64,000 bases of DNA from Pseudomonas deceptionensis (GCF_900106095.1 NZ_FNUD01000002.1:4237501-4301500), one strand, 5' to 3'. Numbered from the stretch's first letter, positions 1-9,146 are shown. Translations and numbers: made by a program. Notes: a model not told the origin generated them from the letters alone.

Positions 1-206
1 TGCGCCAGCATGGCGGCCGGAACATGGATATAAATGATCCGGAAACTGTTGCCTTGCTGGTAGTCCGGCGGTGCAAACGCCAGGCCCCAGACCACCCCGC
101 AGGTGATCAGCAACACGGCGGCAATGCTTAACCACGGCAACAGCCGCCCACTGATGGCATAGAACCATTTGGGCGAGCCGAGTTTGTGAAACCAAGTCCA
201 GTTCAT
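1..206 (-). CDS. ccmC: CcmC heme exporter subunit (N-terminal part only)
   Basis: Only the first 68 or so codons are in the window; the gene continues beyond base 1. The visible protein starts [20 protein letters not shown], then a membrane segment ([18 protein letters not shown]), then a periplasmic stretch ending [10 protein letters not shown], which is the conserved CcmC N-terminus. CcmC is the inner-membrane protein that, with CcmA and CcmB, releases heme-loaded CcmE for c-type cytochrome assembly. It lies downstream of ccmA and ccmB on the same strand, about 90 bases after ccmB. The ATG at 206 is chosen because the next upstream in-frame ATG runs into a stop after four codons. Confidence 0.9.
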   Translation of the reverse strand, partial: MNWTWFHKLGSPKWFYAISGRLLPWLSIAAVLLITCGVVWGLAFAPPDYQQGNSFRIIYIHVPAAMLA

Positions 207-296
207 CACGCTGTTTCCATCACGGTGCTTGGACACGACCGTCAGGGGTCGCTATCAAAGCCAGGGTCTTTACTGGCCCCGCAGGGCCAGACCTCA

Positions 297-965
297 TTAT
301 TCGCCGACGCTGATTTTCAGCCCGGCGGCTATAGCAAAAGGTGTAAGGGTTACTGCCAGGGCGGTCAGGCTACCAAGCCACAGCAGATAACCGGTTGCGG
401 GCATACCTTGTAATGCCGCCTGCAAGGCGCCACTGCCAAGGATCAGCACCGGAATATATAAAGGCAGAATCAGCAACGCCAGGAGCAGGCCGCCACGCTT
501 GAGGCCCACGGTCAGCGCGGCCCCCACGGCCCCCAGCAAACTCAACACCGGCGTACCGAGCAGCAACGACATCAGCAACACCGGCAGGCAGGCTACCGGC
601 AGCCCAAGCATCAAGGCCAGCAGTGGCGACAGAATCACCAGTGCCAGGCCGGAAAACGCCCAGTGTGCCAGCACTTTGGCCAGGACCAGTAGTGGCAGGG
701 GGTGCGACGAAAGGACCCACTGCTCCAGCGATCCGTCCTCAAAATCACTGCGAAAAAGCCCGTCCAGCGAGAGCAAAACCGCTAAAAGTGCTGCGACCCA
801 GAGCAGCCCCGGAGACAAGGTTTGCAACAATTGAGTCTCGGGGCCGACCGCCAGCGGGAACATCGCGATCACAATCGCGAAGAACACCAACGGATTGGCC
901 AGCTCGGCCGGCCGGCGAAACAGCAAACGCGCCTCGCGCGCCACCAACGTTCCAAACACACTCAT
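297..965 (-). CDS. ccmB: CcmB, heme exporter permease
   Basis: A hydrophobic protein of 222 residues with about six predicted membrane segments, the usual length for CcmB. It starts [19 protein letters not shown], the typical CcmB opening. CcmB is the membrane subunit of the CcmAB ABC complex used in cytochrome c maturation at the inner membrane. The ATG at 965 overlaps the ccmA TGA in an ATGA arrangement, showing translational coupling; a start three codons upstream is possible but would lie inside ccmA without its own ribosome site. ccmC follows downstream. Confidence 0.93.
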   Translation of the reverse strand: MSVFGTLVAREARLLFRRPAELANPLVFFAIVIAMFPLAVGPETQLLQTLSPGLLWVAALLAVLLSLDGLFRSDFEDGSLEQWVLSSHPLPLLVLAKVLAHWAFSGLALVILSPLLALMLGLPVACLPVLLMSLLLGTPVLSLLGAVGAALTVGLKRGGLLLALLILPLYIPVLILGSGALQAALQGMPATGYLLWLGSLTALAVTLTPFAIAAGLKISVGE

Positions 966-1597
966 ACAGCCCACTGCCCCAGGTCAATATCGCGGTAACC
1001 GGCCGGCATCCGGGTCAACGTATGGTGAGTGGTGAGCACCACCATGCCGCCGCGTTCGCAGTGGCCGGCCAGGTGCTCTTCGAGTTGCGCAACGCCCTGC
1101 TTGTCGAGCGCGGTAAAGGGCTCGTCGAGAATCCACAGCGGCGGGCTGTCCAGATACAAACGGGCCAGTGCCACTCGCCGCTGCTGCCCGGCCGACAGGG
1201 TGTGGCACGGCACATCTTCGAACCCCTTCAACCCCACCGCGGCCAGCGCCGACCAGATCGCTTCGCGGGTAGAGGGCCGGTGCAAGGCACACAGCCAGCT
1301 GAGGTTTTCTTCGGCGGTGAGCAAATCCTTGATCCCGGCGGCATGGCCGATCCACAGCAGGTTAGTCGTCAGTTCATGGCGCTGACTGCTCAAGGCTTGG
1401 CCGTTGAGACGTACTTCCCCCGCCGTCGGCTGCATCAGGCCCGCCAACAATCGCAACAGGCTGGTTTTGCCGCTGCCGTTGGGGCCGCTGATTTGCAGCA
1501 TGTCACCGCTGGCCAGACGCAATTCGAGGTTCTCGAACAACATCCGCCAGTCACGCTCACACGCGAGCGATACGGCTTCTAAAAGAGGGCTGGTCAC
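962..1597 (-). CDS. ccmA: CcmA, heme exporter ATPase
   Basis: An ABC ATPase of 211 residues. From the GTG at 1597, the Walker A motif GPNGSGKT is at about residues 38-45, the ABC signature LSAGQ at 134-138 and Walker B LWILDEP at 154-160. CcmA powers the CcmABC step that frees holo-CcmE during cytochrome c maturation. The open frame extends to a TTG at 1621, but the GTG gives the usual CcmA start (V/MTSPLLEA) and has a GAAGG upstream, so it is preferred. First gene of ccmABC here, divergent from the FliK-like gene at 1789. Confidence 0.93.
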   Translation of the reverse strand: MTSPLLEAVSLACERDWRMLFENLELRLASGDMLQISGPNGSGKTSLLRLLAGLMQPTAGEVRLNGQALSSQRHELTTNLLWIGHAAGIKDLLTAEENLSWLCALHRPSTREAIWSALAAVGLKGFEDVPCHTLSAGQQRRVALARLYLDSPPLWILDEPFTALDKQGVAQLEEHLAGHCERGGMVVLTTHHTLTRMPAGYRDIDLGQWAV

Positions 1598-1788
1598 GTA
1601 ATTGAGGCCTTCACGGTTCAAGTCGGCTCAGGCGCGGCCGTTAAAGTGATGCAGAATAAATGCATTTGCGGCCGGTTTCAGAGAGCCAGGTCAAACATTT
1701 GTGATGTTTCCATGCCCTCTGAACGACGGGGCAGCATTATACATGCCATGTCCTACGCTAAAGAGGGCAATTTCGACAGGTTGTTACG

Positions 1789-3360
1789 ATGAAAGGCGAC
1801 ATGAATATTCCACCCATGCCACATACCGCGTCCAGCAGTCTGCGCTCCGGTCTTGTGGGCGGTGAAGTGCTCAAGTTGCTGCAACCTGCTGAAGGCCTTA
1901 TCCGACCCGGCCAGAGCGCCCAAGCAGAAGTCTTGTCGCTCAAGCAAAACGATCAGGCGTTCCAGCTGCTCCTCAAGTTGACCCTGGCCGGCGGGCGAGA
2001 AACCAATGTGCAGGCCAGCAGCAACTTTCCGTTGCCATTGGGCACACAACTGGCCGTGACCCAGCCTTCGGCAGGCAACCTGGCGATCAGCCTGCAACAG
2101 GCGCTGAGCAGCAGCGTGGCCACCCTCACCCGCCTCGATACGCAGCAACTGCCGGTGGGCACGCTGCTGCAAGGCAAAGTGCTGACAACCCAGGCTTTGC
2201 CGCAGGCTGCCGGGCAACCGGCGATCTACCGCTCGCTGGTGACACTGCTCAACAGTGCCTTGAGCGGCAGCACCCTGACTCTGGACAGCCCGCAGCCCTT
2301 GCGTATCGGCAGTTTGCTGAGCGCCCGTGTGCAAGGCCCGCAAAGCTTGAACTTTGTCCCGCTCAGCGGGCGCCAGGAGCAACTGGCGATAGCGCAACAA
2401 CTGGCAACACAACAAAGCCGTCAAGGCTCGCTGGAGGGGCTGCTCAACGCTCTGCAAAAACTCCCGCCCAGCGACAGCATGCCCGACGAATTACGCACCT
2501 CCATCGACAAACTGCTGGCGGGTTTGCCTACGCCTTCACAGCTGAGCAACCCCAAAGCCTTGAGCGCTGCCCTGCTCAACAGCGGCGCCTTTCTGGAAGC
2601 CCGGTTACTGGGCGGTCAAACCCAGGCCCTGGCCCCGGACATGAAAGCCACTTTGTTGCGGCTGATTGCGCAGATCCTGCCCGGCGTGCCGGCCAGCACC
2701 GCCTTCAACCCCGGCATGGCTGCCAGCACCCAGGCCCAGGCCATGCCGACCTTTGTACGCAACGCGCTGGGCATGCTCGGGCAGGTCGGCGCCAAGCCGC
2801 AGCCGGGTGGTTTCCCCCTGCCCCAGCGCTCAGTACAGGGCGGCGAACATGAGGACAGCCTGGAAAACCTGCTCAAACTCGCAGCCGCAGCCATTTCGCG
2901 CCTGCAGAGCCATCAGCTGTCGAGCCTGGACCAGAGCGGACGCACCGCCGACGGAGGCACGCTGACCACTTGGCAACTTGAGATCCCGATGCGCAACGCC
3001 CATGACATCGTGCCGTTGCAGGTCAAGTTCCAGCGTGAAGACCCGCCGGAACAACAGCCGCAAGAGAAACCCGAGTCACGGGAGACAAAGGATCAACTGT
3101 GGCGCGTAGAACTGGCCTTCGACCTTGCGCCGCTCGGCCCGCTGCACGTGCAAGCGCAACTGCTGCGCGGCAACCTGTCGGGCCAGCTCTGGGCTGAGCG
3201 GGCGTACACCGCACACCTGATCGATAGCCAACTGGGCAACCTGCGCCAGCGTTTGCATGACGCCGGGCTGAGCGTGACCGATCTCGACTGCCACCAGGGC
3301 ACCCCGCCACACAGTGGCCCTGCCCGACTTGAACAACGCTGGGTCGATGAAACCGCATGA
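1789..3360 (+). CDS. FliK-like hook-length control domain protein (second FliK)
   Basis: A protein of 523 residues, rich in Gln, Leu and Ala, with a C-terminal region (about 380-500) resembling the FliK C-terminal domain: QLEIPMRNAHDIVPLQVKF, then a beta-rich stretch ending in a short helical tail. It differs from the canonical FliK at 34397-35575. In P. aeruginosa a similar pair sits next to ccmA (the PA1474/PA1473 position). The stop overlaps the start of the FlhB C-terminal-like gene by four bases (ATGA). This pairing of a FliK-like with an FlhB-C-like protein suggests a joint role in substrate switching of the export apparatus, which is inference. An internal ATG at 1801 is an alternative start. 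Confidence 0.75.
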   Translation: MKGDMNIPPMPHTASSSLRSGLVGGEVLKLLQPAEGLIRPGQSAQAEVLSLKQNDQAFQLLLKLTLAGGRETNVQASSNFPLPLGTQLAVTQPSAGNLAISLQQALSSSVATLTRLDTQQLPVGTLLQGKVLTTQALPQAAGQPAIYRSLVTLLNSALSGSTLTLDSPQPLRIGSLLSARVQGPQSLNFVPLSGRQEQLAIAQQLATQQSRQGSLEGLLNALQKLPPSDSMPDELRTSIDKLLAGLPTPSQLSNPKALSAALLNSGAFLEARLLGGQTQALAPDMKATLLRLIAQILPGVPASTAFNPGMAASTQAQAMPTFVRNALGMLGQVGAKPQPGGFPLPQRSVQGGEHEDSLENLLKLAAAAISRLQSHQLSSLDQSGRTADGGTLTTWQLEIPMRNAHDIVPLQVKFQREDPPEQQPQEKPESRETKDQLWRVELAFDLAPLGPLHVQAQLLRGNLSGQLWAERAYTAHLIDSQLGNLRQRLHDAGLSVTDLDCHQGTPPHSGPARLEQRWVDETA

Positions 3361-3653
3361 AGACAGAGCCCGCACCACGCCAGGCGATAGCCCTCAAATA
3401 CGACGGCAAACAAGCCCCCACCCTCACGGCCAAGGGCGATGACGAACTGGCCGAAGCCATCATCGCCCTTGCCCGCGAGTACGAAGTACCGATTTATGAA
3501 AATGCCGAACTGGTGAAATTGCTGGCGCGCATGGAGTTGGGCGACAGCATCCCCCAGGAGCTGTATCGCACGCTGGCAGAAATCATTGCCTTTGCCTGGC
3601 AGCTCAAAGGTAAATTCCCGGCAGGGTTTGATCCGGATTCGGGAGAGCCGTGA
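3357..3653 (+). CDS. FlhB C-terminal domain-like protein (FlhX type)
   Basis: A small protein of 98 residues that aligns along its length with the cytoplasmic C-terminal domain of FlhB after the NPTH self-cleavage site. AIALKYDGKQAPTLTAKGDD matches AVALKYDPENGGAPMLLAKGSD of the FlhB at 28895-30031. The later stretch ELGDSIPQELYRTLAEIIAF matches ELEQEIPAGLYLAVAQVLAY. It has no membrane segments and no NPTH motif, so it looks like a free, pre-cut FlhB-C. Such stand-alone domains (FlhX, YlqH) are known and can replace the cleaved fragment. It is translationally coupled to the FliK-like gene. The role here is inferred. Confidence 0.8.
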   Translation: MKTEPAPRQAIALKYDGKQAPTLTAKGDDELAEAIIALAREYEVPIYENAELVKLLARMELGDSIPQELYRTLAEIIAFAWQLKGKFPAGFDPDSGEP

Positions 3654-3734
3654 TGAGCGTTCGCGCTGCTTGAACATTCCCGTGGCTACAGCAAAAGCAA
3701 AGGCAAAAAGCAGATTTTAAATAGCACCCTTTTT

Positions 3735-3822
3735 TGTGGGAGCGAGCCTGCTCGCGAAGCAGGCGACGCGATCTTTCCGGCAAACCGCAGTGATGCCTTC
3801 GCGAGCAGGCGCGCTCCCACAC
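3735..3822. repeat. Pseudomonas REP/BIME pair
   Basis: Two inverted copies of the pseudomonad palindromic repeat face each other. TGTGGGAGCGAGCCTGCTCG opens at 3735, and the reverse copy GCGAGCAGGCGCGCTCCCAC closes near 3820. They sit between the convergent FlhB-C-like gene and the amidase gene, where they may act as a bidirectional terminator. The same family recurs at 43634, 53821 and 62458. Confidence 0.85.
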
Positions 3823-3828
3823 AAGTAA

Positions 3829-5106
3829 CTAACCCCGCAACGCCAAATCCACTTGCCCGGCCGCGTCCAGCAGCGCACTGTCCTCGCGAAACCCACCAAT
3901 CACCTGCAGCCCCACCGGCATTTCCCCTGGCTGTCGTGGCAAGGGGATGTTGATTTGCGGCAGCCCGAATGCCATCCAGAACTTGCAGAAGTCCGAAGGC
4001 CCCGTGGTTTCCAGACCCAGCGGCGCCACCATCCCGCAGGTAACGCTCAACATGGTGTCAAAGGGCGCGAAGATGGCTTTCAATACGTGGGCCTGTACCG
4101 CCAGGCGCGCCTTGGCCGCAGACTCCTGCTCCCATGTTGTGCCCTTGGCCCGCTCGATCATGGCCACGACGGACGGGCTCAGTAGCTCGGGGCTGGATTG
4201 CCATTCTTTGGACAGCGAGCGGGCACCTTCGCAATCATTGATCAACAGATGGTCGTCAAACACCTGCGCAAACTCATCCGGCAACTCCACCATGGTCACG
4301 CTGTGCCCTGCGGCTTTTAATCTATCGACCGCCGCCAGCAACGCATCAGCCACAAGAGGATCAACCTGATCCCAGCTCGCGGTGCGGCAAAAACCAAACG
4401 TGCGCGGGCCGCTGGGGCGCGTGACATGTGGCAAGCCGGGGATCAGCACCTGCGCGACCAACCCCAGGTCACGGACCGAGCGCCCATACCAACCCAGCGT
4501 GTCAAAGCTCGGCGCCAGGGGTTTGATCCCCTCCAGGGACACCAGCCCGTAAGACGGTTTAAACGCATACAACCCGCAATAGGCCGCAGGCTTGAGCAAC
4601 GAACCGGCGGTTTGCGTGCCCAATGCAACGGGGAAAAACCCCGCTGCCATACCCGCAGCAGAACCGGCGCTGGAGCTGCCCGGGGTCCGGTTCAGGTCCA
4701 GGGGGTTGCGGGTCGGCCCGGTGTGCATATAGGCAAATTCAGTGGTGTGGGTTTTGCCCATGATCACAGCGCCCGCCTGACGCAGCAGCGCAACCACATG
4801 GGCATCGCGCGATGGCCAGTTGTTGTCGTAGATCGGGGAATAAAAACCCGTGGGGTGGTCGCGGGTATCAATGATGTCCTTGACCCCTACCGGCACTCCG
4901 GCCAGCAAGCCGTTGATCCCGGGGCTGCTCAGCCCCTGCGCCTGTTTGCGCACGACCTGCGGGTCGAGGGCGACAAATGCCTGGATCGCTGACTCACGGG
5001 CGCTTGTCTGGGCCAGGAAATGCTCGGCCACTATGCCAGGGCTCAGGCGCGCAGTGCGGACCTGTTCGGCAATCGAGTGGGCATCCGCTGTGTCGAGAAA
5101 ACTCAT
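3829..5106 (-). CDS. amidase signature family hydrolase
   Basis: A protein of 425 residues of the amidase signature family. The Ser-cisSer-Lys triad is visible: Lys76 in AGVPVGVKDIIDT, the cis-Ser about residue 145 in PGSSSAGSAAG, and the nucleophile Ser169 in GTQTAGSLLKPA. These enzymes hydrolyse amide bonds; the substrate cannot be read from the sequence. It is close in length to the shorter AS amidases (about 400-470). It lies 29 bases downstream of the VOC gene on the same strand, probably one transcript, with a divergent LysR regulator. It has no evident link to flagella and looks like an inserted metabolic module. Confidence 0.88.
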   Translation of the reverse strand: MSFLDTADAHSIAEQVRTARLSPGIVAEHFLAQTSARESAIQAFVALDPQVVRKQAQGLSSPGINGLLAGVPVGVKDIIDTRDHPTGFYSPIYDNNWPSRDAHVVALLRQAGAVIMGKTHTTEFAYMHTGPTRNPLDLNRTPGSSSAGSAAGMAAGFFPVALGTQTAGSLLKPAAYCGLYAFKPSYGLVSLEGIKPLAPSFDTLGWYGRSVRDLGLVAQVLIPGLPHVTRPSGPRTFGFCRTASWDQVDPLVADALLAAVDRLKAAGHSVTMVELPDEFAQVFDDHLLINDCEGARSLSKEWQSSPELLSPSVVAMIERAKGTTWEQESAAKARLAVQAHVLKAIFAPFDTMLSVTCGMVAPLGLETTGPSDFCKFWMAFGLPQINIPLPRQPGEMPVGLQVIGGFREDSALLDAAGQVDLALRG

Positions 5107-5135
5107 GCTGTATTCAACCTCTGTTCATAGCTGCG

Positions 5136-5549
5136 TTACTGGGCATACACCGACGCCCACTGCGCAAAACCCTTGATCTCGATGGGATTGCCAGACGGGT
5201 CAAGGAAAAACATCGTCGCCTGCTCACCCGGAGTTCCGACAAAACGAAGGGTCGGGGCCAGCACAAAATCCACGTCACGCGCCATCAGTCGCTCTTTCAG
5301 GGCCAGCCAGTCAGGCATGCTCAGCACCACCCCGAAATGCGGCATGGGCACCCAGTGATCGCCCACTTTTCCGGTGTTGCTGACGGCAAACGGCTCACCC
5401 AGGTGCAACGACAATTGATGACCGAAAAAATCGATATCCAGCCACGTTTCGGTGCTGCGACCTTCAGCGCAGCCCAGCACATCGCAGTAAAACCGGCGCG
5501 CCGACGCGAGGTCGCGAACGTGGTAAGCAAAATGAAAAAGCGACTGCAA
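5136..5549 (-). CDS. VOC family (glyoxalase/dioxygenase fold) protein
   Basis: A protein of 137 residues with the paired beta-alpha-beta-beta-beta modules of the vicinal oxygen chelate family. It starts MQSLFHFAYHVRDLASARRF, and the second half ends in MFFLDPSGNPIEIKGF, a family hallmark. Candidate metal ligands are His10, His71 (PMPHFGV) and Glu124 (NPIEI). Members include glyoxalases, extradiol dioxygenases and resistance proteins; the reaction is not predictable here. It is the promoter-proximal gene of a two-gene unit with the amidase, divergent from the LysR regulator. Confidence 0.85.
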   Translation of the reverse strand: MQSLFHFAYHVRDLASARRFYCDVLGCAEGRSTETWLDIDFFGHQLSLHLGEPFAVSNTGKVGDHWVPMPHFGVVLSMPDWLALKERLMARDVDFVLAPTLRFVGTPGEQATMFFLDPSGNPIEIKGFAQWASVYAQ

Positions 5550-5657
5550 AATAACCTCCTGAAACCGGACTTGGCTAAATGACCATGCGGGAAATCATGC
5601 CGTGACCAATTCAAAAGAGATAACCTGTTATTTTTTCCATCAAAGAAAGAAATTCTT

Positions 5658-6524
5658 ATGGATACGCGCTATCTCAGAAGCCTGATTGCCGTGGTGGAGT
5701 GCGGGTCAATCGCCAAGGCAGCACGCTTGGAAAACCTGACGGCTGCAGCCGTCAGTCAGCGTATTCTGGCGCTCGAACGGCAATTGGGGCTCCAGCTTCT
5801 GGTGCGGGTCGGACATGAGGCCAAACCCAGCCTGGCCTGCATGGACTTGCTGCCCCGGGCCAGATGCATCGTCAATGAAGTAGCGCTTCTGGCAGGTGAC
5901 GTCGACACCCAAGGCTTGACCGGCCCCTTGCGCATCGGTGCTATTTCAACGGTACTCACGGGCCTTCTGCCTCAGGCCTTGCGCAGCTTGACCCGCTCAA
6001 CCCCCCAGCTGAAACCGGTGATAGTTCCAGGGACGTCGCGTTCGCTGTATCAGGCGCTGGAAGCCAGCGAGCTGGATGCCGCGATAGTGGTCGCGCCGCC
6101 GTTTGCGCTGACCAGAAGCTTCGATGCCGTGTTGCTGCGCAAAGAACCCTTGGTGTTTATCTCCAATGAGCACGCACCCCACAGCATTGGCGCCCGCTTG
6201 CAAAGCTCTCCATATATTCAATATGACCCAGATGCCTGGGGCGGCCGCCATGCCGTCCAGTACCTGCAAGACCATGGCCTGACACTTACCGCCCTGCTGG
6301 ATCTGGATGCACTGGAAACCATCGCCCTGCTGACCTCGGAAGGGCTGGGGGTCAGTCTGGTTCCCTGCTGGTCGGGGATTGAGCGCTGGACGAGCAGCTG
6401 TGTCGTGGAGCCTGTGGGTGATGAGCGCTATGACCGCAGGATTGTGCTGATCAGCCATGCACACGGGGCAAGGACACGAATGGTTGAGGCGTTGCGGCAG
6501 GCGCTGCAGGAGAAGGCGCAGTAA
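5658..6524 (+). CDS. LysR-type transcriptional regulator
   Basis: A protein of 288 residues with an N-terminal winged helix-turn-helix (about 1-60: SIAKAARLENLTAAAVSQRI followed by LALERQLGLQLL) and a C-terminal substrate-binding domain (about 85-285). It is transcribed divergently from the VOC/amidase pair across a 108-base gap, the classic layout for a LysR protein controlling its neighbour. The effector is therefore probably a substrate or product of the amidase pathway, which is inference. The ATG at 5658 has a purine-rich AAAGAAAG stretch upstream. Confidence 0.9.
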   Translation: MDTRYLRSLIAVVECGSIAKAARLENLTAAAVSQRILALERQLGLQLLVRVGHEAKPSLACMDLLPRARCIVNEVALLAGDVDTQGLTGPLRIGAISTVLTGLLPQALRSLTRSTPQLKPVIVPGTSRSLYQALEASELDAAIVVAPPFALTRSFDAVLLRKEPLVFISNEHAPHSIGARLQSSPYIQYDPDAWGGRHAVQYLQDHGLTLTALLDLDALETIALLTSEGLGVSLVPCWSGIERWTSSCVVEPVGDERYDRRIVLISHAHGARTRMVEALRQALQEKAQ

Positions 6525-6563
6525 CCGGATCTGTGGGAGCCTGATCCAAGGGCAGAGCCAGGC

Positions 6564-6956
6564 TCAGCCCTTGTGCATCTTGCTCATCAGCTCGGCCTCG
6601 GCCTGGGTCAAGCCGCAGGACTGGGTCAGTTCATCGACGCTGGCGCCCATGCTGACCAGACGCGCCGCCTGGTTGAACGACAGACTGGTGGGGTCGCGCT
6701 GTTCGAGCTGGGTCAGTTTCTCGGGCAGCGGTGCTACCACGGCGCGCAACTCATGCAGGTCTTCACCCATTTGCACATTGCCGTTCTGGTAGGTGTCCAG
6801 GCGCCGCGCCAGTTCCCTGAGGCGCCGGTCACGCTGTTCATCGCCCGCGGCCTGTTGCGCCGCCAGCACGCGCTGGCGGCGTATGTGGCTCACCAACAGC
6901 CACAGGGTCACGGCCCACAACAGGCCAAGGACGATTACCGCCGCCTCAAGGATCAA
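6564..6956 (-). CDS. DUF2802 protein with N-terminal membrane anchor
   Basis: A protein of 130 residues: one membrane segment (about 5-22, AAVIVLGLLWAVTLWLLV), a charged, probably coiled-coil region (25-90, many Arg, Gln, Glu and Leu), and a C-terminal helix-turn-helix-like segment (LVSMGASVDELTQSCGLTQA). This matches DUF2802, a family regularly found just after cheW in Pseudomonas. Its start is a TTG lying directly after the cheW stop, so translation probably depends on cheW. Its function is unknown; the context suggests the chemosensory system. It is the last gene of the che/mot/par unit. Confidence 0.8.
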   Translation of the reverse strand: MILEAAVIVLGLLWAVTLWLLVSHIRRQRVLAAQQAAGDEQRDRRLRELARRLDTYQNGNVQMGEDLHELRAVVAPLPEKLTQLEQRDPTSLSFNQAARLVSMGASVDELTQSCGLTQAEAELMSKMHKG

Positions 6957-7436
6957 TCAGATGCTCTCCAGATCCGACCATTCTTCTTCGGTCATCATTT
7001 TGTCCAGCTCAACCAGAATCAGCAGCTCGCCATTCTTGTTGCATACGCCCTGGATAAACTTGGCCGATTCGTCGTTGCCCACATTGGGCGCCGTTTCGAT
7101 TTCCGACTGACGCAGGTAAACCACCTCGGCCACGCTGTCGACCAGAATCCCGACGACTTGCTTGTCCGCTTCGATAATGACGATGCGCGAATTGTCGGTG
7201 ATTTCGGCGTTGTACAAGCCAAAGCACTGGCGCGTATCAATGACCGTCACTACGTTACCGCGCAGGTTGATAATGCCCAGCACATACGCCGGCGCACCCG
7301 GGACCGGGGCAATCTCGGTGTAACGCAGCACTTCCTGCACCTGCATCACGTTGATGCCGTAGGTCTCGTTGTCCAGCTTGAAGGTAACCCATTGCAGGAT
7401 CGGATCTTCCAAACCCTGTGCCGCTGACTGTTTCAT
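6957..7436 (-). CDS. cheW: CheW chemotaxis coupling protein
   Basis: A protein of 159 residues made of a single CheW domain (WVTFKLDNETYGINVMQVQE, then NLRGNVVTVIDTRQCFGL and VVGILVDSVAEVV). CheW couples chemoreceptors to the kinase CheA in the polar array. It lies downstream of parP and upstream of the DUF2802 gene in the chemotaxis unit that begins at cheY. The length is normal for Pseudomonas CheW (about 160). Confidence 0.96.
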   Translation of the reverse strand: MKQSAAQGLEDPILQWVTFKLDNETYGINVMQVQEVLRYTEIAPVPGAPAYVLGIINLRGNVVTVIDTRQCFGLYNAEITDNSRIVIIEADKQVVGILVDSVAEVVYLRQSEIETAPNVGNDESAKFIQGVCNKNGELLILVELDKMMTEEEWSDLESI

Positions 7437-7518
7437 ACCCCAAACCCCTGACTGAAATACCGCTGAATGCTGATAACTGGCGGCTCACCTTGCAGGTGAG
7501 CATCAACCACACGTGTTT

Positions 7519-8235
7519 TTATGACTTGCCCTTGGCGATCAACTCGGCCAACTGCGCCACGTCCAGCAATGCACACATATGTTCGATCACGGTGCCTGCC
7601 AGCCACGGTCGCTGCCCACGCTGGGAGCGCCACTTGATTTCGTTCGGGTGCAGGCGCAACGAACGGCTGACCTGATGCACTGCCAGCCCCCATTCGTAGC
7701 CCTGCACTGAAATGACGTATTGCAGGCCTTCGCGAAAATCATCGCGATAGCGCTCGGGCATCACCCAACGCGCCGTATCCAGCACGTTGAGCTTGCCGCC
7801 CTGGCTCGGCAGCATCCCGAGAAACCAGTCGGGCTGACCGAACAGCGGGATCAACTCGCGCCCGGCCAGTGAATAGATCGAACCCAGGCACACCAAAGGC
7901 ACCGCCAAGGTCAGCCCGGCCACATCGAACAACAGGCACTCGAAAGGCTCGGCGGCCCACGCCGGGCGGCCATCATCCGGGACTGGAAGATGAGCCCCCG
8001 GCGCACTCGGCCGATGAACTTCCACCAGCGGATGGGCCAGCGCCTGCGCAGGCACACCCACTTGCGCCAGCTCCACCGGCATCGCCAGCGGCGCTTCATC
8101 AGTGGCGGGCTGTTCCAGCTCAGGCGGTGCGGGCTCAGCCAACTCCAGCGCTTGCGTTGCATCGAACAGCAAGTCGTCGAGATACGACTGCAACGCCACT
8201 TGCGATCGGTTGGAAAGTGCTACCGGCTGCGTCAT
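7519..8235 (-). CDS. parP: CheW-domain protein, ParP-like
   Basis: A protein of 238 residues with a variable, Pro/Ala-rich N-terminal half (about 1-95) and a C-terminal CheW-like domain (about 105-235: FECLLFDVAGLTLAVPLVCL, LGMLPSQGGKLNVLDTARWV). The position directly after the ParA-like gene and before cheW matches PA1463 of P. aeruginosa and ParP of Vibrio. ParP ties CheA to the polar ParC landmark and stabilises the array. The ATG at 8235 is preferred over a GTG at 8247 because of spacing to a purine-rich stretch. The function is by family and context. Confidence 0.82.
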   Translation of the reverse strand: MTQPVALSNRSQVALQSYLDDLLFDATQALELAEPAPPELEQPATDEAPLAMPVELAQVGVPAQALAHPLVEVHRPSAPGAHLPVPDDGRPAWAAEPFECLLFDVAGLTLAVPLVCLGSIYSLAGRELIPLFGQPDWFLGMLPSQGGKLNVLDTARWVMPERYRDDFREGLQYVISVQGYEWGLAVHQVSRSLRLHPNEIKWRSQRGQRPWLAGTVIEHMCALLDVAQLAELIAKGKS

Positions 8236-8319
8236 AAAGTGCCCCACTCAACAGCCTCTCGACAGAGACCTGTAGACGTTATCGGCCACACGCGGCCGAT
8301 ACTTGAATACCCGCCCACC

Positions 8320-9108
8320 TCAAGCCACCTGCGGTGCAAGCTGACGGGTCAGTACGTGCTTGAGCAACGCGCGATAAGCGATGACGCCCCGGGTTTTATC
8401 ATCGAACTGCGAAGGTGTCTGGCCTGCGCGGCTGGCATCGCGCAAACGGGTATCGACCGGGATAAACCCCTGCCACAGGGTGTCGGGATACACGTCGCGC
8501 AACACCCGCAAGGTGCTCATCGAAGCCTGGGTACGACGGTCGAACAAGGTCGGAACAATGCAGAACGGCAGCGCTTGCGCACGGGAGCGGTTGATCATGC
8601 GCAAGGTGTGAACCATGCGCTCCAGGCCCTTGAGCGCCAGATGCTCGGTTTGCACCGGAATAACCAACTGCTGGCTGGCCGCCAATGCGTTGACCATAAG
8701 CACGCCCAGAATCGGCGGGCTGTCGATGATTGCGTAGTCGTAGTCCTGCCACAGTTGCGCCAGACTGCGTGCAATCACCAGGCCCAGGCCGCTTTGCCCC
8801 GGGGCCTGACGCTCCAGGGTCGCCAGGGCGGTGGTCGCCGGCAGCAAGGCAATCTTTTCGTGGCAGGTGGGCAACAGCAATTGCGCAGCCAGACCTTCCG
8901 GCACCTGGCCCTGATGCAGAAACAGGTCGTAAACGCTGTGTTCCAGACCATCAGGGTCATACCCGAAGTAACTGGTCATGGAGCCGTGCGGGTCAAGATC
9001 GACGATCACCACGCGCTTGCCCGCCTCTGCCAGCAAACCGGCCAGAGCGATGGATGTGGTGGTCTTGCCGACCCCACCTTTTTGATTGGCTACTGCCCAG
9101 ACTCTCAT
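8320..9108 (-). CDS. parC: ParA-like ATPase ParC, polar positioning of chemotaxis arrays
   Basis: A protein of 262 residues of the ParA/MinD family. It starts MRVWAVANQKGGVGKTTTSI with a deviant Walker A motif (residues 9-17) and has Asp motifs at VVIVDLDPHG and YAIIDSPPILG. ParC proteins mark the old pole and recruit chemosensory clusters, working with ParP and CheA. The neighbours motD upstream and parP downstream are as in P. aeruginosa (PA1462). It is distinct from FleN at 16335, which controls flagellar number. No ParB partner or parS-like site is seen nearby, as expected for this class. Confidence 0.88.
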   Translation of the reverse strand: MRVWAVANQKGGVGKTTTSIALAGLLAEAGKRVVIVDLDPHGSMTSYFGYDPDGLEHSVYDLFLHQGQVPEGLAAQLLLPTCHEKIALLPATTALATLERQAPGQSGLGLVIARSLAQLWQDYDYAIIDSPPILGVLMVNALAASQQLVIPVQTEHLALKGLERMVHTLRMINRSRAQALPFCIVPTLFDRRTQASMSTLRVLRDVYPDTLWQGFIPVDTRLRDASRAGQTPSQFDDKTRGVIAYRALLKHVLTRQLAPQVA

Positions 9109-9146
9109 TCAGTTGTTCCTCCCGGCTGCATGCGTGCCGGCCGAGA

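Noticed and set aside
1622..1788. Small RNA or tRNA between ccmA and the FliK-like gene
   Set aside because: No cloverleaf or stable stem with a T run; it looks like a plain divergent promoter region.
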